This document shows, one piece after another, positions 56,150-64,000 of a DNA stretch of 64,000 nt. Numbering within the stretch: position 1 is the stretch's first letter; each line of letters starts with the position of its first letter. The DNA lies in NCBI GenBank assembly GCA_963675555.1, contig OY776674.1, forward strand, positions 156,686,107-156,750,106, written 5' to 3'. The notes beneath the pieces were generated by a model. The model did not search any database and had not been told where the DNA came from. It saw nothing but the letters and a program-made list of their open reading frames with translations. The stretch comes from Leptura quadrifasciata (taxonomy: Eukaryota; Arthropoda; Insecta; Coleoptera; Cerambycidae). The position numbers and the translations under genes were made by a program.

Positions 56150-56480
56150 ACGATATGACCGACAAGGGTTTACAACTGCTATAGTTTTGTTTGATTACCC
56201 CAAGACTATTGATATGATTAATAATGCGCTGCTTCGAGCAACTTTGCACAAAATTAATTTCGATGATAGCGCTGTAAATTTAATGAAAATGTAAATTAAT
56301 AAAAGATCGCAAATAAGTGAAATGTAAGAAAACATCTACCGAACCATTACAATTTATATGTTGAGTACCACAAGGGTCAATCTCAGGACTCTTTTGTTGT
56401 TCTCCATATACATATCAACATTCAAATCCAGATAACAAATCGTCAATCTTATTTCTATGCGGGCGATTCTCCGTAATTAG
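56150..56480 (+). pseudogene. LINE reverse transcriptase fragment
   Basis: Frames with 'FDYPKTIDMINNALLRATLH' (a decayed motif-A region, normally DLSKAFDTINH), 'FDDSAVNLMKM' and then, shifted, 'VPQGSISGLFC' (the PQGS block). The catalytic box is absent. A short, old jockey/CR1-group fragment. Confidence 0.62.
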
Positions 56481-56639
56481 AACCAATGGCATAATAAAAC
56501 ATGATTTTATTGTTCGTTGAAGTACTGCTTGTCTATTAATCCTGTGAAATGAAAGTAATAGTTTTTTGGATCATAAACTGCTCGATCCAGATGCGTAAAA
56601 CTAGTAAACATCCAAGTAGAATCATTTATTATAAACTGC

Positions 56640-56990
56640 ATATTTAGTGCAACAGAGGATTTCTGGTGTATTCGAAGAAGTTCCAGAATGTTCTAATTGG
56701 AGACCACTGGAGATAGTGAAGTTCTGTGAACTGGAAAGTGATATAGATCTTAGACAAGACTTGCGTTAGTGTAAGAGATATTCTAAAATATTCTATTTAA
56801 AAATTAGTATGGTTATTTAAGTTATTTAAACTGGAATGTAGTGTAGACATTAAGTAAAACCTATTTGTGACATTTTGACAAAATTTCTAGAACATTCGTT
56901 ATTTGGGACTGGAAATATTTAAATTATACCCAATATAAACATTAAATAAGACTTGTAACAATAATTTACTGAGATTGGAGAGTGCGGAGT
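56640..56990. repeat. Gypsy-like LTR piece with two three-unit heat-shock elements
   Basis: It matches 5620-5760 over 'aactggaaagtgatataga' and 'cctatttgtgacattttga'. It contains TTCCAGAATGTTC (56681-56693) and TTCTAGAACATTC (56885-56897). Both are perfect nTTCnnGAAnnTTCn heat-shock-factor sites. No gag follows, so it may be a solo LTR; the ends and TSD were not resolved. Confidence 0.6.
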
Positions 56991-58154
56991 TAAACTGCGC
57001 AGGGATGTGTCTTTGGATGGATAAACAATGGTAGTTTTGATAGTAGTCAATAGTAAACCGGAAAGCAATTGTCCACGTGATTGTCCAGTCTTAGTAAATT
57101 AACTATAGTGCTGTTTCGTTGACTTTCTGATGGAAACAAGAAGTACTAAATCTACGCTTGTGGTGTTTACTAAAATGTATAAACACGTAACAATATTTTT
57201 CAGAAAACTTACACAAAATGAATAAAATTTGCAATCGGGCTTTGCCCGCTGCTGATACCCATTTGAACAATAAATATAAGGGATATTAACTTTGTACTTA
57301 ATCTCAGTGGCACCACATGAAATTAAATGTGCCTTATTATAACAAAATATTATCAAATTTGTAGACGGCCTAATCCGACTGCAACTACTACTTGTTATTA
57401 TACATTCATAGAGAATTAAATTTGTTAGAAACAGATATCAGACATATCTCCCTTTAATAGTTGAGCAGAGAAACGTGCACAATATGTGGAAAAGTTAACC
57501 AGACAAAATCCCTTTTTCTGGCAAACTTCCAAGTCGGCACTTTCAGAAAAATTCATGGCCAAAATAAAAACCACAAAGAAAGTTTTTCATTAATAAAACA
57601 TTGTTTTCACGAACCATTTTGATGAATGTGTGAAAAAGAGATCTCTAAAATGTATGAAGAAGTAAATATCACGCAGTTTTACATCTAACACATTTATTAG
57701 TGAAAGGTACACTCAATAGTGCGTGTGCTAGTCCATATTTTTGTCTATATTGGGGGTGCAAAATATTATCAGCAGTAAATTGTCAATTAATACACTAAAT
57801 ATAGCACCCATTCCACCTTTTGAGGTCTAAACATAACCTTATTCTTCTCAATTACAACGAGCGGATTGAACCAATCAGTAGGCTTATTTACTTTTCTAAT
57901 AATATTCTGGGACTCCACTTGTCTATTTTATCTTCAACACATCTGTGAAGAAATTATTGAGGAATTCGCCTTGGATGCTGAATGTATGGTATAACATTTT
58001 CTTTCCAGGTTACTCTTACTGTTATATCCTTTAGTTTTCTGATAAAGACAAATAGTGTTGTAAACAGTCTGAGATACAATGCGTTACAATAAATTAAAAA
58101 ATATATAATAAATAAAGCTATAAAATGTAGAATGATGTAGAGTACGTATTCAGA
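56991..58154. other. AT-rich gene-free stretch
   Basis: No repeat family or coding signature recognised. Confidence 0.5.
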
Positions 58155-58265
58155 GTATAAGAGGTTTTTTAGAATAGGGCATAAAACCGAAACGTGGGTG
58201 TGATACAAACCTGAGTAGAATTAGGAACAAAACTAATGAAACAGAATAGACAATGGAAAGCGAAA
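58155..58265 (+). mobile_element. Possible Penelope 3'-end relic
   Basis: 'aaccgaaacgtgggtgtgat' followed by 'aggaacaaaactaatgaaac' resembles the 3' end of the PLE pair ('ctgaacaaaactaatgaaac' at ~36132). Short and diverged, so tentative. Confidence 0.4.
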
Positions 58266-59036
58266 AAAGAGCTATAGTTAAATTGCCGTGATGTGGATAC
58301 AAGTGCTAAACATAATGAGAATGAAAATGATGTAAGGAACTCGTAATAGCGAGGTGTCAAGAGTAATAATATTAATGAATGAAAACCCGAATAAAGAACA
58401 TACAAGTTCACTAATTCATATTTTAAATATCTGATAGATATTCTTCTATTATAAATGTTGAGGAATTTATATCAATGTGTGAAATAAACTGTTCTGCAAA
58501 TTTAAAGAAATTATAATGTACACAGGAAAGATGCAAAGTAGTTTTCAACAATTGACCAGAAAATGGGTCCAGAAACTATCACTTTACTGAACTTAGTTCG
58601 CAGAAAAAATATTTTTTGCACGACCTGTATGGTAAAGAGGTCAATTACTAAAAACATTTAGAAAATTATAAAATAGGAATTATAATATTCCAACCCATCT
58701 GCAAGTGCCTTATATAAATAAGGACTAAAGAAATTAAACCAAAACAGCTATCTCCCAGCTACATGCCCACGACGAGCGCTGAATTAAATGGTGAAATTTG
58801 CCGTATTTTATCTAAACACAGTTAGCACTAAAATACAATAACTTATGCTTATCAGTGATGATTAAAAGGTTTGTTAAAGTAACAGCCTGGTGCACAATCA
58901 TTGGTTAACTAATAGTTAGGAGATAAGCAACGGTTATCCCTAGGATAGCGACATGTAAAATAGTCAGTAGGCGCCATCTAGCGGCCCAGTGTCTGTTGCA
59001 ATCGAAATATAAATAGCCTGACTGGGCTTAACATAT
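58266..59036. other. Mostly unrecognised; foldback-family trace at ~58740-58790
   Basis: 'aacagctatctcccagctac' and 'cgacgagcgctgaatta' recall the centre of the foldback family. Otherwise nothing recognised. Confidence 0.4.
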
Positions 59037-59396
59037 TTCAAATGTGCTTTTAGAGGGCGGAATATTAAAAAATAATATTTTTAGTCGCAAACTCCTCTAT
59101 AAAATCCTTATTTTACTATAAGGAGCGTAACCAGACTGCAACCAACAGCTCTTTCAGTTGGTGTTTGTTGCAATCGAAGCATTATCCTTTTGATGGTAAT
59201 ATGCAATTATTACACTTAACGCGCCAGAATTGTAACTTCAGATTGTAATTCAGCGCTCGGCGGAGCACATAGCCCGGAGAATAGCTGTTGGTTGCAGTCT
59301 GGTTACGTTCCTTATAGTAAAATAAGGATTTTATAGAGGAGTTTGCGACTGAAAATATTATGTTTTAATATCCCGCCTTCTAAAAGCACATTTGAA
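59037..59396. mobile_element. 360-bp foldback element with 114-bp TIRs
   Basis: The left arm 59037-59150 ('ttcaaatgtgcttttagagg' to 'ccaacagct') is inverted as 59283-59396 with a few mismatches. The ~132-bp centre has no ORF. Relatives at 8020, 39656 and ~58740 show that this is a family. Confidence 0.88.
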
Positions 59397-60352
59397 CAAT
59401 ATATTTGTAGTTTTCGGGGTTATGAAAATTTTGTAAATAGTAGAGATGCCTGCAGGAATTTCAAATAATAATAATAATATCAGGTATTCATGAATAGAAA
59501 ATGCAAAATTCTTAAAATAATAAATATGCAAAATGACTAGAAGTATATGCAGTAATAAATAACATGCCATAAAGTATATTGCACTGAAAATTAAAAATTA
59601 GATTTTAATAACAACGTGTTAATTACACAAATAACATTCTTAAAGCAAACAAAATAGCTACCAAATGCAAAACTATAAACTTTAAACAAAGTAAATTGTT
59701 TCTCTTCACTTTCTATGAATTCCAGATATACAAACTGAACAACGGAATAACCTAGTAGCCAGTCACATAAAGCATATTATTATGATATGTAGATTAGTTT
59801 CTCCTCCTCTTCAAAATTAATCTGCTTAACATTACTTAAAATTTGAAAAACTCATACCAATTATTCAAACTTTAAGAACGCAGCAAAAGACAATACGATG
59901 GTGACAATGAAACACCCCAATTTAGCGCAAACCACTCTTTTATGGAAAACCATCCCCTTTTCCGTTTTTTGGGATTAATGAATGAAATAAGTATACTTTC
60001 TTAGTACAAAATCTCCTTTTTCCCTTATTTCTTAATATTATAGTTATTTTGTATTCTTTTCTCTAATAAGTTCTTTAATAACCTCAATTTCAACCAATTT
60101 ATTGAAAAGATAGGTAATATTTTAATTTTTCAATTCAGAATTTGTGATAAATTATCCAAATACAAAATTACTGTAGTAGTTATACCCTGAAATTAATTTT
60201 CATTTGTTCATCCATATTGTACCAAATTCCTGTTTATTTGTTAAATTTACACAACAAGCATACTAGTATTTAATATAATTCAATATTTACAATCAATATG
60301 TTATACCAATATAGCATGGTTTATTTTTCTATATGTATTGTGTTTATTGCAG
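59397..60352. other. End of the intron, AT-rich
   Basis: No coding signature. 59890-59975 belongs to the dispersed repeat reported separately. The polypyrimidine tract and 'gtgtttattgcag' precede the EGF exon. Confidence 0.5.
59890..59975 (+). repeat. Dispersed repeat, copy 1
   Basis: 'gatggtgacaatgaaacacc' and 'ccaatttagcgcaaaccact' recur at 61905-61990 (same strand, weaker) and, inverted, at 62425-62500. No ORF; element type unknown. Confidence 0.6.
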
Positions 60353-60489
60353 AGGAATGTACTGCAGATAGATGTAGTAGAGTACCCTGTCAACATGGAG
60401 GAAAGTGTCTTACGAGTGACAATTCAGCGGTATGTCTCTGTCCGTTGGGGTTTTCAGGAGACTTGTGTGAAATTAGAGTTGATTTACAG
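60353..60489 (+). CDS. Exon of the LamG/EGF extracellular matrix protein (EGF part)
   Basis: A 137-bp exon between 'tttattgcag' (ending 60352) and the donor 'gtaaca' (60490). Two bases complete the Glu codon begun by the last base of 36625, and the exon ends in phase 0. It encodes 'EECTADRCSRVPCQHGGKCL', 'TSDNSAVCLCPLGFSGDLCE' and 'IRVDLQ'. Six Cys with EGF spacing follow one extra Cys that should pair with the Cys of 'GCIRHLEVN' in the LamG exon. EGF modules act as spacers between LamG domains, as in pikachurin and agrin. There is no calcium-binding consensus at the start. The next exon, probably another LamG, was not found before 64000. Confidence 0.92.
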
Positions 60490-61100
60490 GTAACAAATTC
60501 TTTATATTCCTACATATTTATTCTTTATATCACTCAAGAGAATACATACGTCATGTTGTATTGATAAAAAATGAGAAATATTTTTATGTTGTCAACTGCA
60601 GCTCTCAGTTTTTTGCATTCCAATAGATATGGATGTCTACTATGAATTCTCGATATACTTACAAGAACATATGTAGAAGTAATCTGTACTTCAAAGTGTA
60701 CTATTTTGAAAATTTTTGGATGAAATTACATTTTAGTATATTTCTATCATATATCTAGTTTTTTTATTTCTAATTTACTTACTCAGAGTGGGATTTTTAA
60801 TTATATTTAATAACTAAACAATAGGTCTCTCCACAAACAAATTAAAATACATTAAAAGTACTGAAAAATAAAGATTTTGACCTAATAATAGTAATATTGT
60901 AACTGTGCTTGAAAAAAGTCAATCCAAACTAAGACAGTGGCCGTAGAAATTACTTGCGTTATTTCAGTCAGATAAACGCGTTCTCATTGGTTTGACGTCA
61001 CATGCTTGCTGGTTCGGCATGCGCCAGATCATCTGTAAAGTACGTTAGGTTGTGTCGTTCTTGATAGAGTTTTATTCACGGTGGTAACAGCTCCGTAACA

Positions 61101-61466
61101 GTGCCTTTACTATTTATAGCGTTAAATAGAGTTTGTTTATTGCTCACAAATATGAAGGAGGGTTTGCAGAAAGGAGATTCACATCATTTGCTGAACGTAG
61201 ACGTGATTATAGTATCCGATTTTCTCGCGTCAAATACTGATTTTAGCCAGCCTCAATCGAGTGGTATCAAAGCTAGTCGGTATCTGTGTTTGAATCATCA
61301 CAAAATGACTGGAGCAAGATTTGTATCACAGGTGCCTTTTGTAGAAGTAATTCGGATTTTATGGGGGACGTGGCTATATCTTTGTTTGAGTTTGAAAATG
61401 AAACCTGACTACTTTTACTTCATTAATAAGTCAATATCCGGGTTTTACCCTTCTTTTACTGGTTAA
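61101..61466 (+). pseudogene. Unrecognised 121-residue frame, possibly transposon-derived
   Basis: The middle part 'NVDVIIVSDFLASNTDFSQP' and 'QSSGIKASR' resembles, from memory only, the N-terminus of uncharacterised insect repeat-encoded proteins that carry SWIM or YqaJ-type domains. No such domain follows here. The rest has no signature. It lies in a locally GC-richer stretch (60960-61460), which suggests an inserted element. It could equally be chance. Treat as unassigned. Confidence 0.25.
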
Positions 61467-61904
61467 TCGAGTTGTTTTGTGTACTGCTTTATCTGCGTGA
61501 CAGGCAAATATATGAGGCCCCACATCAACTTTCATACGTGACATTACTTTCCTAAGTTTATATTCCAAATAAATTTCCATATCTTGTTCAAGCTAAAAAG
61601 AAAACTACCATTATATGCAATTATATTCAACAACGGGTACCTACTTGTCTAGATATAACTTACATTAATATGATCCTGGCAACAATACAAAGTTGATGTC
61701 GAAAAAACCTTTTTCAATGTCCGGTCTTCTTACTGTCACAAACCATTTTTTCTTTTTTATTATTTGCATTGGGACACTTACAAATATTTTTATTGGCGTC
61801 CTAATTGTTAATCTCTTGTGAAAATGCAACGACTAATAAAGTACTGGGAACGCAAGCAAAAGACATCTCCCCCCTGCCCGTTTTCGTGAATGAGGAACAC
61901 GGCG

Positions 61905-62500
61905 GTGGTGGCAATGGATACCCAATTTAGCATAAACCATCTCTTATTCAAGAAATCACTCCCTTTTCCAGTTTTTCAGGCCTTGGCATGCTAGGACTTG
62001 CTGAGTCGAGTTTTTGTTCAATTTCAATAATTAACACCCCGCCTGACCCCAAAGATTGAAGCAACACCCCCAAATACCGAAATACTTTCAAGAAGCTTCA
62101 ACTCGAACAGAAATTAGTATACCGCCGTTTTCGAGGGCGAGAAACACGACGTTGGCTATATTTTCTCAACCGCACCTCCCCAACCACCTCCAAACGCAAA
62201 AACTTGTCACTTGTCGAAAATTGTCACTATCGTTTTTCTTGTCCACGAAAATGGGGTATATCCATTTCTATTCAAATAGAAGCTTTCTGATGGTATTGCG
62301 GTTTTGCGGGGAGGGTAGTTTCAATCCCTGTGGTCGGGCGAGATAACTTGTGGTCGAAGTTGCTTAATTTTCTGGAATTAAGCAAAAACCTATCTGACAA
62401 GTCAGACCCGAAAGACCAGAAAGGGGGGTGGTTTTATTGCATAAAGGGATAGTTTGCGCTAAATTGGGGTGTAAACCATTGTCACCATCACGTTTCTCAC
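61905..62500. repeat. Dispersed repeats, copies 2 and 3, with an inverted 'ccgttttcgaggg' block
   Basis: 61905-61990 resembles 59890-59975. 62425-62500 is its inverted copy ('gcgctaaattggggtgtaaa', 'ccattgtcaccatca'). Between them, 62080-62170 is an inverted relative of the 3900-4310 repeats. The arrangement suggests one larger unidentified element. Confidence 0.5.
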
Positions 62501-62595
62501 TCTCGAACATGGGGGAGAGAGATGTCTTTTGCTGCGCTCCCAGTACTTTAACGTTTTCTCTTTTTTCTGCAGTTCCACAGGATGTTGTAACGGGA

Positions 62596-63797
62596 GATTT
62601 TTTTAGTGTGTCCGAACTTTAAATTCAAATTAAATACCAACCAAATTAGATATCTTGAAACTATTTATTTTATGTGAAATAACATTCAATGGCATTAATT
62701 TTTGAAAACAGTTCCGGACAAATGTCCGCCGCAGTTACTTCTAACAAAGCACATTCTGTCAAAACTAATTTGCGACCACTTCCTGAAGCAATTGGTGTCT
62801 TATGTCCGCAATTGTATAAGTTATGTTGGCTTCCAAAGCGACAATAGTTGCTGGTTTATTGGCATATACCAAAGATTTAACATAATCCCAAATAAAATTA
62901 TCTAAAGGCGTTAAATCACACGACCTTGGGGGCCAGTTAACAGGTCCGTTCCTCAAAATAATTTTCTCACCAACTTGTACCCTCAATAAATCGATTGTTG
63001 CGTTGGCTGTATGACATGTGGCGCCGTCCTGTTGGAACCACATCTCCTCCAAATCAATACCATTCAAATTCGGAATTAAATAATTATTGATCATCGCTCG
63101 GTAACGATCCCCATTAACGGTAACTCGCTCTCCAGCTTTTGCGGATTATTTTCACTCCAAATGCGGCAATTCTGTTTATTAACGTACCTAATCTTTTAAC
63201 CAAAAATGAGCTTCGTCGCTGAACAAAATTTTGCGGTTAAATTTTGGGTCAAGTTGCAATTGATTTTGAGCCCATTCAGCGATCGTACGACACAAACCAT
63301 AGTCTTGCGGCTTGAGTTCTTGAACAAGCTGGATCTTGTAAGGCATCAGACCAAGATCTTTACGCAAAATTTTCCACGTAGTCGAATAACAAAGCCCAAC
63401 TTCCTGCGAACGTCGACGAATTGACAAATCTGAGTCTTCCTCAACGCTGTCAGCAACAGCGGTGATATTTTCTTGGGAATGCACACTTTTTCATCTTGTT
63501 TTTGTTTTAATATCGAGCAGCGTAAAATGCGTTCAAAATTTGTCGATAATTCGGCGAATACATGGCTCGGTTGGGCGATTATGTGCACCATAAAATTCAC
63601 GAAGTGCTTGATAAGTTTGGCGCACAGAACACTGGTTTTGGTAATGAATTTCGACAATTTGCAAACGTTGCTCTGACATTAAACGTTCCGTGATGATTTG
63701 ACAGACTATACTGAATAACTTTGACATTAGAAGCATGAAAACTAACAGTTCGTTTGATAGCGACACATATCGGAAGTTCAGACACACTAAAAAAATC
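62596..63797 (-). mobile_element. 1.2-kb mariner-type element with 24-bp TIRs
   Basis: 'gattttttta' and 'gtgtgtccgaactt' at 62596-62619 and the inverse at 63774-63797 differ at one base. The length and the internal transposase fit a mariner-like element. The flanking TA is ambiguous, because TA lies inside the matching T-rich arms. Confidence 0.82.
62730..63700 (-). pseudogene. Mariner-type transposase with frameshifts
   Basis: Reading the minus strand from ~63690: 'MSEQRLQIVEIHYQNQCSVR' and 'QTYQALREFYGAHNRPTEPC' (N-terminal helix-turn-helix), a frameshift near 63530, 'SQEVGLCYSTTWKILRKDLG' and 'LMPYKIQLVQELKPQDYG'. Next come 'KILFSDEAHFW' (first Asp, ~63210), a broken stretch (~63090-63190), 'MWFQQDGATCHTA' (second Asp, ~63030) and 'PPRSCDLTPLDNFIWDYVKS' (third Asp, ~62910; the usual FLWG has become FIWD). 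36 residues separate the last two Asp. All three catalytic residues survive, but at least two frameshifts disable it. It is a close relative of the fragment at 8975-9842. Confidence 0.88.
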
Positions 63798-64000
63798 ACT
63801 CCAGGCACAAAACACTATTTTCTTGCCACCATATTTCTTTCAAGGCACAGGTGAATATGACTACGATAAATGTCGGCAAAAATATCTGACCCGTCCTGGC
63901 CCACAACAGTTGCAAAACTAACTATAGTCTAGTATACTTTAACTTGGCGTGTGTATGTATGAGTTAATATTTCCGTACGATTTCATTTTCTCTTGTACAC
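63798..64000. other. No recognised feature
   Basis: Sequence outside the last mariner TIR. Nothing recognised before the window edge. Confidence 0.5.

Larger units (their letters stand above)
36626..60352 (+). other. 23.7-kb intron of the LamG/EGF gene
   Basis: The intron starts 'gtaagtttag' and ends 'tgtttattgcag'. The flanking exons join in phase 1 to give 'GI-E-ECTADRC'. It contains most of the mobile elements listed between 36.6 and 59.4 kb, including an apparently intact transposase gene on the opposite strand. The intron assignment assumes no skipped exon; none was seen. Confidence 0.82.
60490..62595. other. Next intron of the host gene, partly repeats
   Basis: Contains the short conserved-looking ORF at 61101 and dispersed repeats at 61905-62500. 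No further LamG or EGF exon was recognised. Confidence 0.45.

Noticed and set aside
1..64000. CRISPR arrays, operons, riboswitches or other prokaryotic systems
   Set aside because: No regularly spaced short repeats with unique spacers, no gene strings; the sequence is that of an intron-bearing eukaryote.

Overview
This is a stretch of a eukaryotic nuclear genome, most likely an insect. It is AT-rich and intron-bearing, and it carries jockey-type LINEs, Penelope-like elements, Harbinger elements and IS630/Tc1/mariner-type transposons whose transposases have the insect-type 'DYFLWG' signature. A beetle would fit, but nothing here proves the order. There are no operons, CRISPR arrays, rRNA genes or convincing tRNA genes.

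Host gene. I can support only two exons of one plus-strand gene: a laminin-G exon (36291-36625) and an EGF exon (60353-60489). Their splice phases fit exactly (1 + 2 bases give a Glu codon). The Cys that normally closes the LamG disulfide is the first Cys of the EGF exon. The gene looks like a pikachurin/agrin-like extracellular matrix protein. The intron between them is 23,727 bp and is filled with transposons.

Layout. 1-1386: a near-identical 383-bp satellite that flips orientation at 758/759 and runs into an (AT)n tract. 2.2-4.3 kb: MITEs, a short LINE tail with target-site duplication (TSD), and a Penelope-type hairpin. 5.5-7.8 kb: a decayed Gypsy-like gag. 9.0-9.8 kb: a mariner-like transposase. 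10.1-13.1 kb: two LINE remnants, the second a jockey copy with a 10-bp TSD. 14.8-15.5 kb: transposon scraps and a dimeric tRNA-derived SINE. 17.9-18.2 kb: two Penelope ends head to head. 19.4-22.8 kb: one mariner-type element carrying a nested jockey copy, a LINE tail and a small insertion. 23.3-30.7 kb: LINE, MITE, SINE and two more jockey copies. 31.08-32.86 kb: a transposon with ~618-bp terminal inverted repeats (TIRs). 33.46-36.2 kb: two Penelope copies in a large palindrome ending 85 bp from the LamG exon. Intron: mariner-type fragments, a tandemly duplicated Harbinger element (40.08-44.0 kb), a MITE, a transposon with ~638-bp TIRs and an intact 359-codon transposase (44.93-47.57 kb), a near-complete LINE (48.7-51.3 kb), more jockey pieces, an I-like LINE with a perfect 13-bp TSD (52.95-53.78 kb), an LTR-like piece with two three-unit heat-shock elements (56.7-56.9 kb) and a 360-bp foldback element. 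After the EGF exon: unexplained dispersed repeats and a 1.2-kb mariner-like pseudogene with TIRs.

The strongest candidates for something new are the two IS630/mariner-type elements with TIRs over 600 bp, the Penelope palindrome with hammerhead-like RNA motifs, and the HSE-bearing LTR. All of these are inferences from reading the sequence by eye; no alignment, search or folding program was run.
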